Shown: positions 35,640-43,081 of the stretch, piece by piece
How positions within the stretch are numbered: the first letter of the stretch is position 1
Layout: every line of letters begins with the position of its first letter
Source: CBDCFV01 sp963664625
GTDB taxonomy: Bacteria > Chloroflexota > Dehalococcoidia > Lucifugimonadales > UBA3495
Direction: 5' to 3'
Length of the DNA stretch: 64,000 nucleotides
Assembly: GCA_963664625.1 (NCBI GenBank)
Contig: OY761541.1
Location: 3,472,001 to 3,536,000 of the forward strand
The notes under the pieces: generated by a model
Seen by the model: only the letters and a program-made list of their open reading frames with translations
Told to the model about the DNA's origin: nothing
Database searches by the model: none
Made by a program: the position numbers and the translations under genes

Positions 35640-36584
35640 ATGACCGAATACAGGACGGCATTAGTCACCGGGGGAGCGGGGTTTATCGGCTCCCGCTTGG
35701 TGGAGGTGTTGCTTTCACGGGACTTCAAAGTTGTCATAGTTGACAATCTCAGCACCGGCAAGCTGAAGAACATAAACCCGGCGGCTACTTTCTATCACGT
35801 GGACATCACCCACCCATCGGCGATCGAGGTATTCCGGCGCGAACGCCCGGAGTTGGTCTTCCACTTGGCGGCCCAGATCAGCGTAAGCCAGTCTAGCCGG
35901 GACGCCATTACCGACGGTGAAATGAACGGGATCGGCACATTGAGGGTGCTGGAGGCGGCGCGGCAGCATGGCGTCGAGAAGATTATCTATTCGTCCACCG
36001 GGGGCGCTCTCTACGGCGAGCCGGCCTTCGACCCATGTTCCGAGGACTGTCCCATCGTCCCCATGTCCCCATACGGCATATCCAAGTACGTTGGGGAATT
36101 GTACCTGGGGCTGTACCACCGGCTTTACCAGTTGGACTTTACTTCCCTTCGGTATGGCAACGTGTACGGCCCTCGTCAGGACGCCCAGGGAGAGGCCGGC
36201 GTGATAGCCATCTTTACCCAGATGATGCTGGAAGGACAGCAGCCTCAAATCTTCGGTGACGGGAACCAGACCCGGGACTTTGTTTACGTCGACGACGTGG
36301 TGGAAGCCAATCTGCTGGCCATCGAACGCGGGAACGGGTGCGCGTATAATATTGGCACGGGTATAAAGACCAGCATCAATCAAATATTCGACGTGTTACG
36401 GGAGATAACCGGGTACAAATGGGAACCCGAGCACAGGCCGCACAGGCCGGGAGACGTGTACCAGATCAGCCTGGACTGCGCCAAGGCGGCCGAGGAATTG
36501 GGATGGTCGCCCCAAGTAAGCTTGGAAGAGGGGTTGCTGCGGACGGTGGAGAGTTTCAGAGAAGCAGTACGAGCGGCCCGATAA
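35640..36584 (+). CDS. NAD-dependent sugar nucleotide epimerase (UDP-glucose 4-epimerase-like)
   Basis: A 314-residue extended short-chain dehydrogenase. It has TGGAGFIGSRLVE for NAD binding, the FHLAAQISVSQS strand, the Ser/Thr in YSSTGGALYGEP, and the catalytic YGISK motif. The C-terminal part includes FVYVDDVVEANLLAIE and a sugar-nucleotide binding HRPGDVYQISLD. The order matches UDP-glucose 4-epimerase and relatives. I use the ATG of MTEYRTALV; an upstream in-frame ATG at 35616 would add eight residues. The TrxB-like gene follows 36 bp later. Confidence 0.88.
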   Translation: MTEYRTALVTGGAGFIGSRLVEVLLSRDFKVVIVDNLSTGKLKNINPAATFYHVDITHPSAIEVFRRERPELVFHLAAQISVSQSSRDAITDGEMNGIGTLRVLEAARQHGVEKIIYSSTGGALYGEPAFDPCSEDCPIVPMSPYGISKYVGELYLGLYHRLYQLDFTSLRYGNVYGPRQDAQGEAGVIAIFTQMMLEGQQPQIFGDGNQTRDFVYVDDVVEANLLAIERGNGCAYNIGTGIKTSINQIFDVLREITGYKWEPEHRPHRPGDVYQISLDCAKAAEELGWSPQVSLEEGLLRTVESFREAVRAAR

Positions 36585-36620
36585 GAGGCGCAGCCACTGA
36601 CAAGGAGGATGTCAAGCATC

Positions 36621-37541
36621 ATGGAGGCTGAATACGATACTATCATCCTTGGGGCCGGTGCGGCTGGCCTGTCAGCCGGTCTGTACACGGCCAGGGCCAT
36701 GATGAAAACGTTGATACTGGAAGGGCTGGGCACCGGCGGCCAGTTGATGATCACCGACGAAATCGAGAACTATCCCGGGTTTCCTTCCGGCGTCAAGGGA
36801 CCTGAACTGGGCCGCGACATGGAAGAGCAGACCCTTCGGTTCGGCGCCGAGTTGGAGTTCACCGAGGTTGAGGGACTGGCGGACTTGGACAAACCGGTTA
36901 AGGTAGTCAAGACATACGACCGGGACTACACTACCAAGTCAATAATTATCGCCACCGGCGGCGCTCACAACAAGCTTGGCGCCCCCGGAGAGGACGAATT
37001 TGCCGGGCGCGGCGTGTCCTACTGCGCCGTCTGCGACGGCAACTTCTTCCGTGGCCAGGATGTGGTCGTGGTGGGCGGCGGCGACTCCGCCATAGACGAA
37101 GGCTTGTACCTTAGCGGGATAGTCAACTCGGTGACGGTTATCCATCGCCGCGACGAGTTGCGGGCCACCAAGGTGCTCCAGGACCGGGCCTTCGCCAATC
37201 CCAAGATGAAGTTTCTATGGAGCCATGTGGTAGAGGAGTTTGTAGGTGACGCCGTTCTGGAAGCGGCCAAGGTAAAGGACCTGAAGAACGGAGAGGTGTA
37301 CAACTATCCCGCTGCCGCCGCGTTCATCTATGTTGGCTTCCACCCCAACACCGAGTACCTGAAGGGTTTGGTGGACATGGACCCATTGGGCCACGTTTAC
37401 ACCGACATCCACATGCGGACCAAGTTGCCAGGCGTTTACAGTTGCGGCGACGCGCGGGCCGAGTCCACCCGCCAGTTGGGGGCCGCGGTGGGCGACGGCA
37501 TCACCGCCGCTCTGGCCGCCTATCACGACTTGAGCGAGTAG
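36621..37541 (+). CDS. trxB: Thioredoxin reductase
   Basis: A 306-residue FAD/NADPH enzyme with the FAD motif ILGAGAAGLSAGLYTARA, the NADPH motif VVVGGGDSAIDEG, the redox-active pair in SYCAVCDGNFF, and the C-terminal GVYSCGDARAESTRQLGAAVGDG. It reduces thioredoxin-like proteins; the nearby thioredoxin-fold lipoprotein is extracytoplasmic, so a direct link would need a membrane carrier. An AAGGAGG directly abuts a first ATG at 36609, which is too close, so the ATG at 36621 is preferred. Confidence 0.92.
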   Translation: MEAEYDTIILGAGAAGLSAGLYTARAMMKTLILEGLGTGGQLMITDEIENYPGFPSGVKGPELGRDMEEQTLRFGAELEFTEVEGLADLDKPVKVVKTYDRDYTTKSIIIATGGAHNKLGAPGEDEFAGRGVSYCAVCDGNFFRGQDVVVVGGGDSAIDEGLYLSGIVNSVTVIHRRDELRATKVLQDRAFANPKMKFLWSHVVEEFVGDAVLEAAKVKDLKNGEVYNYPAAAAFIYVGFHPNTEYLKGLVDMDPLGHVYTDIHMRTKLPGVYSCGDARAESTRQLGAAVGDGITAALAAYHDLSE

Positions 37542-37570
37542 CCCCGCCTGCCCCTGGCGGGATTCCCGCC

Positions 37571-37626
37571 CCTGCCCTCGGCCCCCGCCTTCGCGGGGGA
37601 GACGATGGGTGCGCGGGAATGACGGG
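37571..37626. repeat. 56-bp dispersed repeat, copy 2
   Basis: Matches 20929-20984 at 54 of 56 positions. It lies between the stop codons of the thioredoxin reductase and the nitroreductase-like genes, which face each other. Confidence 0.85.
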
Positions 37627-37635
37627 AAAGGGGGA

Positions 37636-38928
37636 TCACTCCCCGTGCCAAGTCGCCATATGGTCCCGGTGGGTGCCGGAGTATGCCCCGGCGTTGAAGA
37701 ACCTGTCGTAGAAGTCCAGGTCCAGGTGGTGCGCCTGCATCCACCACATCAGGTGCATTGTGTCTACGGTGCCGGGGAACTTGCCGTAGGTGTCGTAAAT
37801 GTAGTTGCAGACCGCCTTGGCGCAGGCCGCTCCTTCGTCGCTTATTTCCGGAATGCCCGCCTCGTACTCGGCATTTGAAATGGTGTGGGGCACCTGCCCG
37901 CCCTGGGCCAGGAACTCCCTCAGCCCGCCGCGCGTCCCGGCGACGACCGATTCCACGGCGGCATCCATGTCCGGGAAATATGGCGGGCAGTATCCTTGGA
38001 ACACCCCGTCCATGCCCACCGGGTTGCGCAATGGCGCGACACCCTTTGGCGCCACCGTCCTGAACCCCAACTCCTCCAGCACCTCCAGCGACAGGAAACC
38101 GCAGTGCATCCACCCGCCCAAGCCCATCGCCTCGGTTGCTAGGAACATGTTCTGGCAGGCTATTGCGGCTTCATTGAAGGTGAAGTAACACGCTTCCCGC
38201 TCCAGCACCGATAGCGGCAACAACTTTTGCTTGTCCAGGAACCCGTTATCGGCCCATTTCTGCGTACCTGCGGGCCGAAAATCGTACCGGTCGTCCACTA
38301 CGTAGAACCCCCCGCCTGTGCCTCCGGCAAATCGTCCGCCTTCGCCGTCGACCATCTGGATGGTCAGGTTGATTAACGACGCGCTTACGTCGCACACCGG
38401 CATGAACAGGGTACAGCCTGACTGGTTGGAGTCCCAGAAGTTATGAGCAAAGAGGGGAGGCACGCGGCGGGGTATGTCCAGTCGCCCGTCCTTCAATTTC
38501 CTCCGGTTCTGTTGGTACAGGGAGACGACTCTCGACCGGTCGGCCTCGCTTTCGACCTCCCGCATCCTGTTGGCCGAGGCTCCTTGCAGGTCCACGACGT
38601 AGACGCCTTCGTCGTTGGTGAAGAACAGTTCCGTCCTGTGGGCCGACAACGCGCTCCCGAAGGTGCGGCCCGCACTGCGGACCATGGCCCCCGGCCTCGC
38701 CAAGTCCGACAGCACCGTCCCGGACACGCCCACACCTGCCGCGACCAAGAGAGCCTCTTCCAACGGGTCCAACGGAATAGGCGGCTTTTCCGACTTGTAC
38801 TGAAACGGGCCTTCGTTCAGGTCGAAACCCATTCCAAAGCGCCTCGACCGCCTGCCGTACAGCGCGTCGAACAGAGGAAAGTTCCATACCCTGTTGATAT
38901 GACCGTATTCGTCAGAGGGACCAGCCAA
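37636..38928 (-). CDS. Nitroreductase-like protein, unusually long
   Basis: A 430-residue protein I recognise only in part. Near the N-terminus RRSRRFGMG and a following PLDPLEEALLVAAGVGVSG resemble the FMN-binding entry of nitroreductases. The later QNMFLATEAMGLGGW resembles the second FMN contact of that fold. It is twice the usual family length. No ATG fits: the upstream gene ends at 38940, and an AAGGAG at its stop is followed 7 nt later by an in-frame TTG at 38928, which I take as start. It directly follows the GcvT-like gene and is probably co-transcribed with it. Confidence 0.6.
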   Translation of the reverse strand: MAGPSDEYGHINRVWNFPLFDALYGRRSRRFGMGFDLNEGPFQYKSEKPPIPLDPLEEALLVAAGVGVSGTVLSDLARPGAMVRSAGRTFGSALSAHRTELFFTNDEGVYVVDLQGASANRMREVESEADRSRVVSLYQQNRRKLKDGRLDIPRRVPPLFAHNFWDSNQSGCTLFMPVCDVSASLINLTIQMVDGEGGRFAGGTGGGFYVVDDRYDFRPAGTQKWADNGFLDKQKLLPLSVLEREACYFTFNEAAIACQNMFLATEAMGLGGWMHCGFLSLEVLEELGFRTVAPKGVAPLRNPVGMDGVFQGYCPPYFPDMDAAVESVVAGTRGGLREFLAQGGQVPHTISNAEYEAGIPEISDEGAACAKAVCNYIYDTYGKFPGTVDTMHLMWWMQAHHLDLDFYDRFFNAGAYSGTHRDHMATWHGE

Positions 38929-38939
38929 CTGCCATCTCC

Positions 38940-40052
38940 TTACATTCGGATGCGGGTGCCCTTGGGATCGTAAAAAGGCGTCTCGACCACCATGGCATTG
39001 CAGGGCGGGTCCGAGCCTTCCAGTCGCAAAGCCGTGCCCGGTATGGAGTGGTCGATGCTTACGTATCCCAAGCCGATGGTCTTCCCGAGCGTGTAGCTGT
39101 AACCGCAAGCGGTGACCTGCCCAACCTTTTCCCCGTTGACTGTAATGTCGCTGCCCCCGGCGACGGTTGCATCCGGTGATGATACCTCGAAACCGGTGAG
39201 CCGCCGGGTTATCCCCTGGTCCTGAATCCGCTGCAACGCTTCCTTGCCGATGAAGTCAGGCTTGTCGAACTTGACTGTCCAACCGATGTTGGCTTCGAAG
39301 GGGTTTGTGAACTCTCCAAGGTCCCGTCCGTAGATGCTGTAGACCTTTTCCAATCGGAAGTTTCGAACGGTGCCCAGTCCGCACGGCGCGATGCCGAACT
39401 CCTCACCGGCCTCCATGATGGCGTCGTAAACGTCCAGCGCCCACTCCGCCGGGAAGAATATTTCGTACCCCAACTCGCCGGTGACGCCGAGCCGGGCCAC
39501 CAGGGCTTCGATGCCTGCCACCCTGCCTTGGAAGAAGGAAAAGTAAGGCAGGGCCTCGTTGGATACTTCCGCGTCAGTCAATTTCCTCAGCACGTCCCGC
39601 GACATTGGGCCTTGAATCTCCAGGCAGGTGGTGCCGGAGGACAGGTTGAGCATGTGGCAGTCCATCCCCTGGATGTGCTCTTCGACCCAGGGCGGCGATT
39701 TATCCACGTTTACCGCCGCAACGGTCATCAGGTAATGGTCCGGAGCGATGCAGAAGGCGACGAAGTCGTCGAATATACCGCCGTCTTCTTTGCACATGCT
39801 GGTATAGGCGCAGCGGCCCGGCCGCAGACGGGATATGTCAGCCACGCACAGTTTCTGCATGGCGGCCAGGGCGTCCTTGCCCACCAAGTGGACCTCTCCC
39901 ATGGCGTGCCCATCGAACAGGATAACCCGTTCCCGGCAGGCCTCGGTCTCCTCTTCCATGCTGGTGTAGTACTCCGGCATTTCATAGCCGGCAAAGTCGA
40001 AAAAGCGCGTCGCCAGGGTCATGTGCCGCGCAAAACTGGGGGAATGCTTCAT
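38940..40052 (-). CDS. GcvT-like folate-binding aminomethyltransferase/demethylase
   Basis: A 370-residue protein of the glycine-cleavage T-protein superfamily. Visible features are the FAGYEMPEYY opening, RVILFDGHAMGEVHLVGKDA, RCAYTSMCKEDGGIFDDF, the GELGYEIFFPAEWALDVYDAI segment and GLGTVRNFRLEK, where T-protein has GLGARDTLRLEA. The family uses tetrahydrofolate to accept one-carbon units from glycine, DMSP, sarcosine or methoxy compounds. No other glycine-cleavage gene is present, so a demethylase role on some methylated compound is likely. The upstream neighbour on this strand is the island at 40.15 kb. Confidence 0.85.
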   Translation of the reverse strand: MKHSPSFARHMTLATRFFDFAGYEMPEYYTSMEEETEACRERVILFDGHAMGEVHLVGKDALAAMQKLCVADISRLRPGRCAYTSMCKEDGGIFDDFVAFCIAPDHYLMTVAAVNVDKSPPWVEEHIQGMDCHMLNLSSGTTCLEIQGPMSRDVLRKLTDAEVSNEALPYFSFFQGRVAGIEALVARLGVTGELGYEIFFPAEWALDVYDAIMEAGEEFGIAPCGLGTVRNFRLEKVYSIYGRDLGEFTNPFEANIGWTVKFDKPDFIGKEALQRIQDQGITRRLTGFEVSSPDATVAGGSDITVNGEKVGQVTACGYSYTLGKTIGLGYVSIDHSIPGTALRLEGSDPPCNAMVVETPFYDPKGTRIRM

Positions 40053-40149
40053 CGGGTAAGACCGGTCCTTATCAAAATTCAGCCAATCGTACCACGGCGG
40101 AAAATGATGTCAATTGTGGCTTTGCACCTAAACTGCCTCGGAACCCAAT

Positions 40150-40160
40150 AGCCTGATTCA
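40150..40160. repeat. Left 11-bp inverted repeat of the AT-rich island
   Basis: AGCCTGATTCA here is the exact complement of TGAATCAGGCT at 43009-43019. The pair encloses 2.87 kb of lower-GC DNA. Related GAATCA words recur shortly after it (near 40171 and 40188). Confidence 0.6.
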
Positions 40161-40236
40161 CGTGCCAAGCTGAATCACAACCACCAACTGAATCATAAGT
40201 CAGACTTGTTTCCCCTATATCCCGGCTGGTAGGCTG

Positions 40237-40260
40237 AAAGTGGCTCGCGAGCCACTTTTT
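40237..40260. terminator. Palindromic terminator AAAGTGGCTCG
   Basis: A perfect 22-bp palindrome (40237-40258) ends in a run of five T. It would stop transcription entering the island from the left, or read-through from island genes if used on the other strand. Confidence 0.6.
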
Positions 40261-40274
40261 AGGTCCCGAATCTT

Positions 40275-40328
40275 CCGTATGAGCGGAGTTAGGGTTGGCA
40301 TTTCTATGCCCCCTTGATGCTCATACGG
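40275..40328 (+). promoter_or_regulatory. Nested hairpin leader upstream of the small membrane protein
   Basis: An outer 10-bp perfect stem (CCGTATGAGC with GCTCATACGG) encloses an inner stem GGCAT/ATGCC with a TTCT loop, flanked by further G/C pairing. It ends 47 bp before the ATG at 40376 and looks like a structured 5' leader or a protein-binding palindrome. It matches no riboswitch class that I know. Confidence 0.5.
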
Positions 40329-40375
40329 GATTGGTGGCTGACGAGCGCCAAACCTTGCGGATAGGGGGCACTCGT

Positions 40376-40732
40376 ATGGCTACGGATGACACTGCCGTAA
40401 AAGGATGTGGCTGTGCAATTCTCGTCGTATTGGTTATCGGTGTTATCGTAGGGATAGTGTCCTTAGTTGACCGTTGTACAAGGGAAGACATAGATGCCAA
40501 GATAGAAAAATCAATTGAAGAAACAGAATTTACGGATGAAATGATTGAGCTTCAAGATAAATTATTTAGGCAATGCTTGAATGGAGAAAGGGCATTAGGT
40601 AGGCTCCCTGCCTCGGAAGTTGCACAGTTATGGTCGTTAGTACGCGACAGGAGCGACATAGAATTATGGAAAACAAGGCGCTTGGCTTTATTTACTATGT
40701 GCATTGATGCTGGATATTACGTGGAACCTTAA
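40376..40732 (+). CDS. Small single-pass membrane protein of unknown function
   Basis: A 118-residue protein with one strong membrane helix (CAILVVLVIGVIVGIVSLV) flanked by Cys residues and a soluble alpha-helical tail rich in Glu, Lys and Arg. Codon use is AT-richer than in the flanking metabolic genes, in line with the rest of the island. The start follows an AGGGGG site. A palindromic terminator follows at 40766. I do not recognise the family. Confidence 0.6.
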   Translation: MATDDTAVKGCGCAILVVLVIGVIVGIVSLVDRCTREDIDAKIEKSIEETEFTDEMIELQDKLFRQCLNGERALGRLPASEVAQLWSLVRDRSDIELWKTRRLALFTMCIDAGYYVEP

Positions 40733-40765
40733 TCACGTCCACACCACATTCTCCTTATTAGGTCA

Positions 40766-40797
40766 AACCTCCGGATCCATGGATCCGGAGGTTTTCT
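40766..40797 (+). terminator. Terminator after the small membrane protein gene
   Basis: A perfect 28-bp palindrome (40766-40793) centred on CCATGG with AACCTCCGGATCC arms, followed by TTCT. It lies 33 bp after the stop. Confidence 0.75.
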
Positions 40798-40834
40798 CAT
40801 TTGAGTCATCCTAATTCCTGTGATAAACAAAAAG

Positions 40835-40866
40835 AGAGGCCAGGACGTGTACAGTGTCCCGGCCTC
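40835..40866. other. Hairpin directly upstream of the tRNA-like sequence
   Basis: GAGGCC, one mismatch, GGAC pair with GTCC and GGCCTC across a 9-nt loop. The structure ends about 4 nt before the tRNA-like acceptor stem. It could be a processing signal or a terminator remnant. Confidence 0.4.
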
Positions 40867-40870
40867 CATT

Positions 40871-40943
40871 GCCCCAGTAGCTCAATAGGATGAGCGCCCC
40901 GCTTGCTAAGGAGAGGATGCGAGTTCAAGTCTCGCCTGGGGCA
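40871..40943 (+). tRNA. tRNA-like gene, anticodon arm irregular
   Basis: The acceptor stem is a perfect 7 bp (GCCCCAG/CTGGGGC) with discriminator A. The D arm is GCTC-8 nt-GAGC, and the T arm is a perfect GCGAG/CTCGC with loop TTCAAGT. Spacing between D and T arms fits a class I tRNA, but the anticodon stem CCCCG/AGGAG has two mismatches. Depending on register the anticodon reads UGC (Ala) or GCU (Ser); neither is a clean fit. It may be a decayed tRNA, or an unusual tRNA carried by the island. No CCA is encoded. Confidence 0.6.
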
Positions 40944-41010
40944 TTTAACCCAACCAGCCGCCGATTGCGTCAACAGATTGGCTAAGGCTAACGTATTAAG
41001 TTAGGAATGT

Positions 41011-42195
41011 ATGTCTAAACGCCGAAAACCCACCAATTCTGGCACCAAAGTTCACGCAATTCAGCTTAATTTATTCTCATCCCTCCCAGATAATGATACC
41101 TGTAAAGCCGGAGCCGATGGTGAGGCAACACCGACGGCTCCGAGTCAAGATAGGGAGGTAGCCCCTACCATGACTACTATCAATACTGCCATATCGTATA
41201 CCGGTGGTCAAACTGGCCCCGACGACGAAATCCGTCGCAAGACCTATCCCCAAGACTGGCCTGCATACAACGCCGCGCAGACATCCGAAAAGGATTCCTT
41301 CAAGTCTCTCTTGGCCGACCTGTGCGCCAATATAGTCCAACCTACATATAACTTCGGGCGACCACGCCTCCCATTCGCGGATATGGTGTACGTGGGAGCT
41401 ATCAAGGTGCACTCGGGATTCTCCGCCCGCCGTTTCAACTGTGACGTGCGGGAAGCACACAAACAGGGATACATCGACGCCGCACCATCCTTCAATTCAG
41501 TCAACCGCTATATTGCCAACCCGGACCTGACGCCCATCCTACTGGATTTGATACAACGGAGCGCGGCACCGTTGGCAATCGTGGAATCATCCTTTGCCGC
41601 TGACAGTAGTGGATTTTTCACCTGCAAATTCGCAGCGTTGGTTTGATGCCAAGTGGGGCAAGGAAAAGTCCCAACGTCAATGGCTCAAGGCGCATATCAT
41701 GTGTGGGACGAAAACCAACATCGTCACGTCCGTAAAGATAATGTCTGGCAACGCCAACGAATCCCCGATGCTACCTGGGTTGGTGGACGATACAACCCAG
41801 CGTTTCAATATGAAGGAAGTGTCCGCCGACAAGGCTATCTCTCGGATTCTAACTTCAAGAGCGAGGATAATGGGGCGGTCCCGTACATACCTTTCAAGTC
41901 GAATACCACGGGCAAGGGATCCGCACGTTGGCGCAAACTGTATGCCTATTTCATGTTGAATGAGGAAGAATGGAAAGACCACTACCACAAACGGTCCAAT
42001 GTGGAGACCACGTTCAGCATGATTAAGGGGAAGTTTGGCGATGCGCTCCGGTCGAAGTCGGAAACGGGACAGGTAAATGAAATCCTGTTGGAAGTGCTAT
42101 GCCACAATATCTGCGTGCTGATTCAGGAAATGCACGAGTTGGGGATTAAAGTGGAGTTGAATAAGGAAGTGGACAGGGAGGGATGGTTGTGCTAA
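41011..42195 (+). pseudogene. DDE transposase broken by two compensating frameshifts
   Basis: The protein reads correctly from MSKRRKPTNSG to FAADSSGF in one frame. It then continues in the next frame (PANSQRWFDAKWGKEK ... KEVSADKA) after a T5 run near 41615. It returns to the first frame (YLSDSNFKS ... HKRSNVETTFSMIKGKFGDALRSK) near 41840. The reconstructed product has Asp in ADSSGF, Asp in SADKA and Glu in SNVETTF, matching DDE_Tnp_1 transposases. Two shifts make it inactive unless they are sequencing errors. I see no terminal inverted repeats right next to it; the 11-bp repeats at 40150 and 43009 may be ends of a larger unit. Confidence 0.75.
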
Positions 42196-42219
42196 ATACT
42201 AGGTAGTGTATGTTCCCAC

Positions 42220-42249
42220 TTGACGTATACTAAATCTGGTGGATACAAT
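42220..42249 (+). promoter_or_regulatory. Sigma-70-type promoter for the small island genes
   Basis: TTGACG (42220-42225), an 18-bp spacer and TACAAT (42244-42249) make a near-consensus promoter. The predicted start falls at the base of the hairpin at 42248-42279, so the transcript would begin inside that structure. Confidence 0.6.
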
Positions 42250-42279
42250 GGACCGCGGAGGCCGCTCTCCGTGGTCCAT
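42248..42279. other. 13-bp hairpin overlapping the promoter -10
   Basis: ATGGACCGCGGAG (42248-42260) pairs with CTCCGTGGTCCAT (42267-42279), one pair being G-T, around a 6-nt loop. As DNA it is a near-perfect palindrome covering the -10 and start site, so it may be a repressor site. Confidence 0.5.
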
Positions 42280-42317
42280 ATAGGTGACACCAAGGAATCC
42301 TGGCAAGGAGATTTTAT

Positions 42318-42455
42318 ATGAATAGGCGTATCATTATCCGAGCCAACAATCGGCGCGAACTAGAACGCAAAATAAACGCAGAGATTCAGAAAACCCAACG
42401 TAAAGTTGCTGACGACATACGTAAAGACTTACGGAAGCTCTTTCGTCAACGCTAG
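42318..42455 (+). CDS. 45-residue basic helical protein
   Basis: The open frame starts with ATG 7 bp after a strong AAGGAG (42305-42310) and ends with TAG. The product is rich in Arg and Lys (for example IRKDLRKLFRQR at the end) and is predicted to be one long amphipathic helix, so it may bind nucleic acid. A near-consensus promoter lies 70 bp upstream. I do not recognise the family. Confidence 0.55.
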   Translation: MNRRIIIRANNRRELERKINAEIQKTQRKVADDIRKDLRKLFRQR

Positions 42456-42514
42456 TCATGCCCTTGATGCGCTATCATTGTGTACGATATATAATATCGG
42501 GACAAGTGAAACTA

Positions 42515-42703
42515 ATGGCAGAAGAAGTCCTAGCAACGTACTATCCTGTTTATTGGACGCCAAATCACAAGCAAGAGGCAGAACGTCTGATACAACAAGG
42601 GTGGACGGTTGCAAGCCGTCATCCAGTAAATGACCCTCGTGACCTAGGGGAAATCTGGAATATGTTAGCACCACAGGGGTTTAAGTTCGAGGATGTGAAT
42701 TGA
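42515..42703 (+). CDS. Small hypothetical protein of the island
   Basis: A 62-residue product (MAEEVLATYYPVYWTPNHK...) of unknown family. The frame is open from an ATG at 42458, two bases after the previous stop, but the ATG at 42515 gives the more protein-like start and a TATAAT lies at 42490-42495. The stop overlaps the ATG of the next gene (TGATG), so the two are coupled. Confidence 0.5.
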   Translation: MAEEVLATYYPVYWTPNHKQEAERLIQQGWTVASRHPVNDPRDLGEIWNMLAPQGFKFEDVN

Positions 42704-42978
42704 TGGAAAATGAAGTATTGACAATCCTATTTGGTCATTTCGGGTATGAAAGGTTCCAAGTGAAGTCTATGAAGGGCACTATCATGGATGAACTTCTTGA
42801 AATACGTGACATACAAGCTGAGGAACAAATAGGAGTACCTTCACAGATGGGCATATTCTTATCTGGATTAGACAGACAGATTGTTCAACTAAACAATAAC
42901 CGAAGGATTCAATTTTCAGTTATGGAACGTGCTGATGGTGGGAAGCCTGCGATTTATCAATTCGCTAGGATATCCTAG
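42703..42978 (+). CDS. Small hypothetical protein coupled to the previous gene
   Basis: A 91-residue soluble protein (MENEVLTILFGHFGYERF...) of unknown family, rich in Ile, Glu and Gln, and AT-rich at the DNA level. The ATG overlaps the previous stop as TGATG, which supports a real operon of small genes. The right island repeat follows 31 bp after the stop. Confidence 0.55.
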   Translation: MENEVLTILFGHFGYERFQVKSMKGTIMDELLEIRDIQAEEQIGVPSQMGIFLSGLDRQIVQLNNNRRIQFSVMERADGGKPAIYQFARIS

Positions 42979-43008
42979 CTTGGATTTCTGAACCAAAAGT
43001 CACTCGGC

Positions 43009-43019
43009 TGAATCAGGCT
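43009..43019. repeat. Right 11-bp inverted repeat of the AT-rich island
   Basis: TGAATCAGGCT, exact complement of 40150-40160. Base composition returns to the high-GC norm within about 60 bp to the right. Confidence 0.6.
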
Positions 43020-43081
43020 GCTGATTTCCCAAAGGATTTTGGGGCAAAGCCGCCAATTGCGAAAGCGGAGAGGGTTTCCGT

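Larger units (their letters stand above)
40053..40375. other. Intergenic region with island boundary, terminator and structured leader
   Basis: This 323-bp gap contains the left island repeat (40150-40160), a palindromic terminator (40237-40260) and a nested hairpin element (40275-40328). No gene is seen. Confidence 0.6.

Noticed and set aside
38929..39108. Upstream extension of the nitroreductase-like gene by 60 codons
   Set aside because: That part overlaps the end of the GcvT-like gene in another frame and reads as low-complexity His/Arg/Gly sequence.
40936..43020. tRNA 3' end used as an attachment site with a direct repeat further right
   Set aside because: I looked by eye for a second copy of the tRNA 3' end up to the right island border and found none; no integrase is present.
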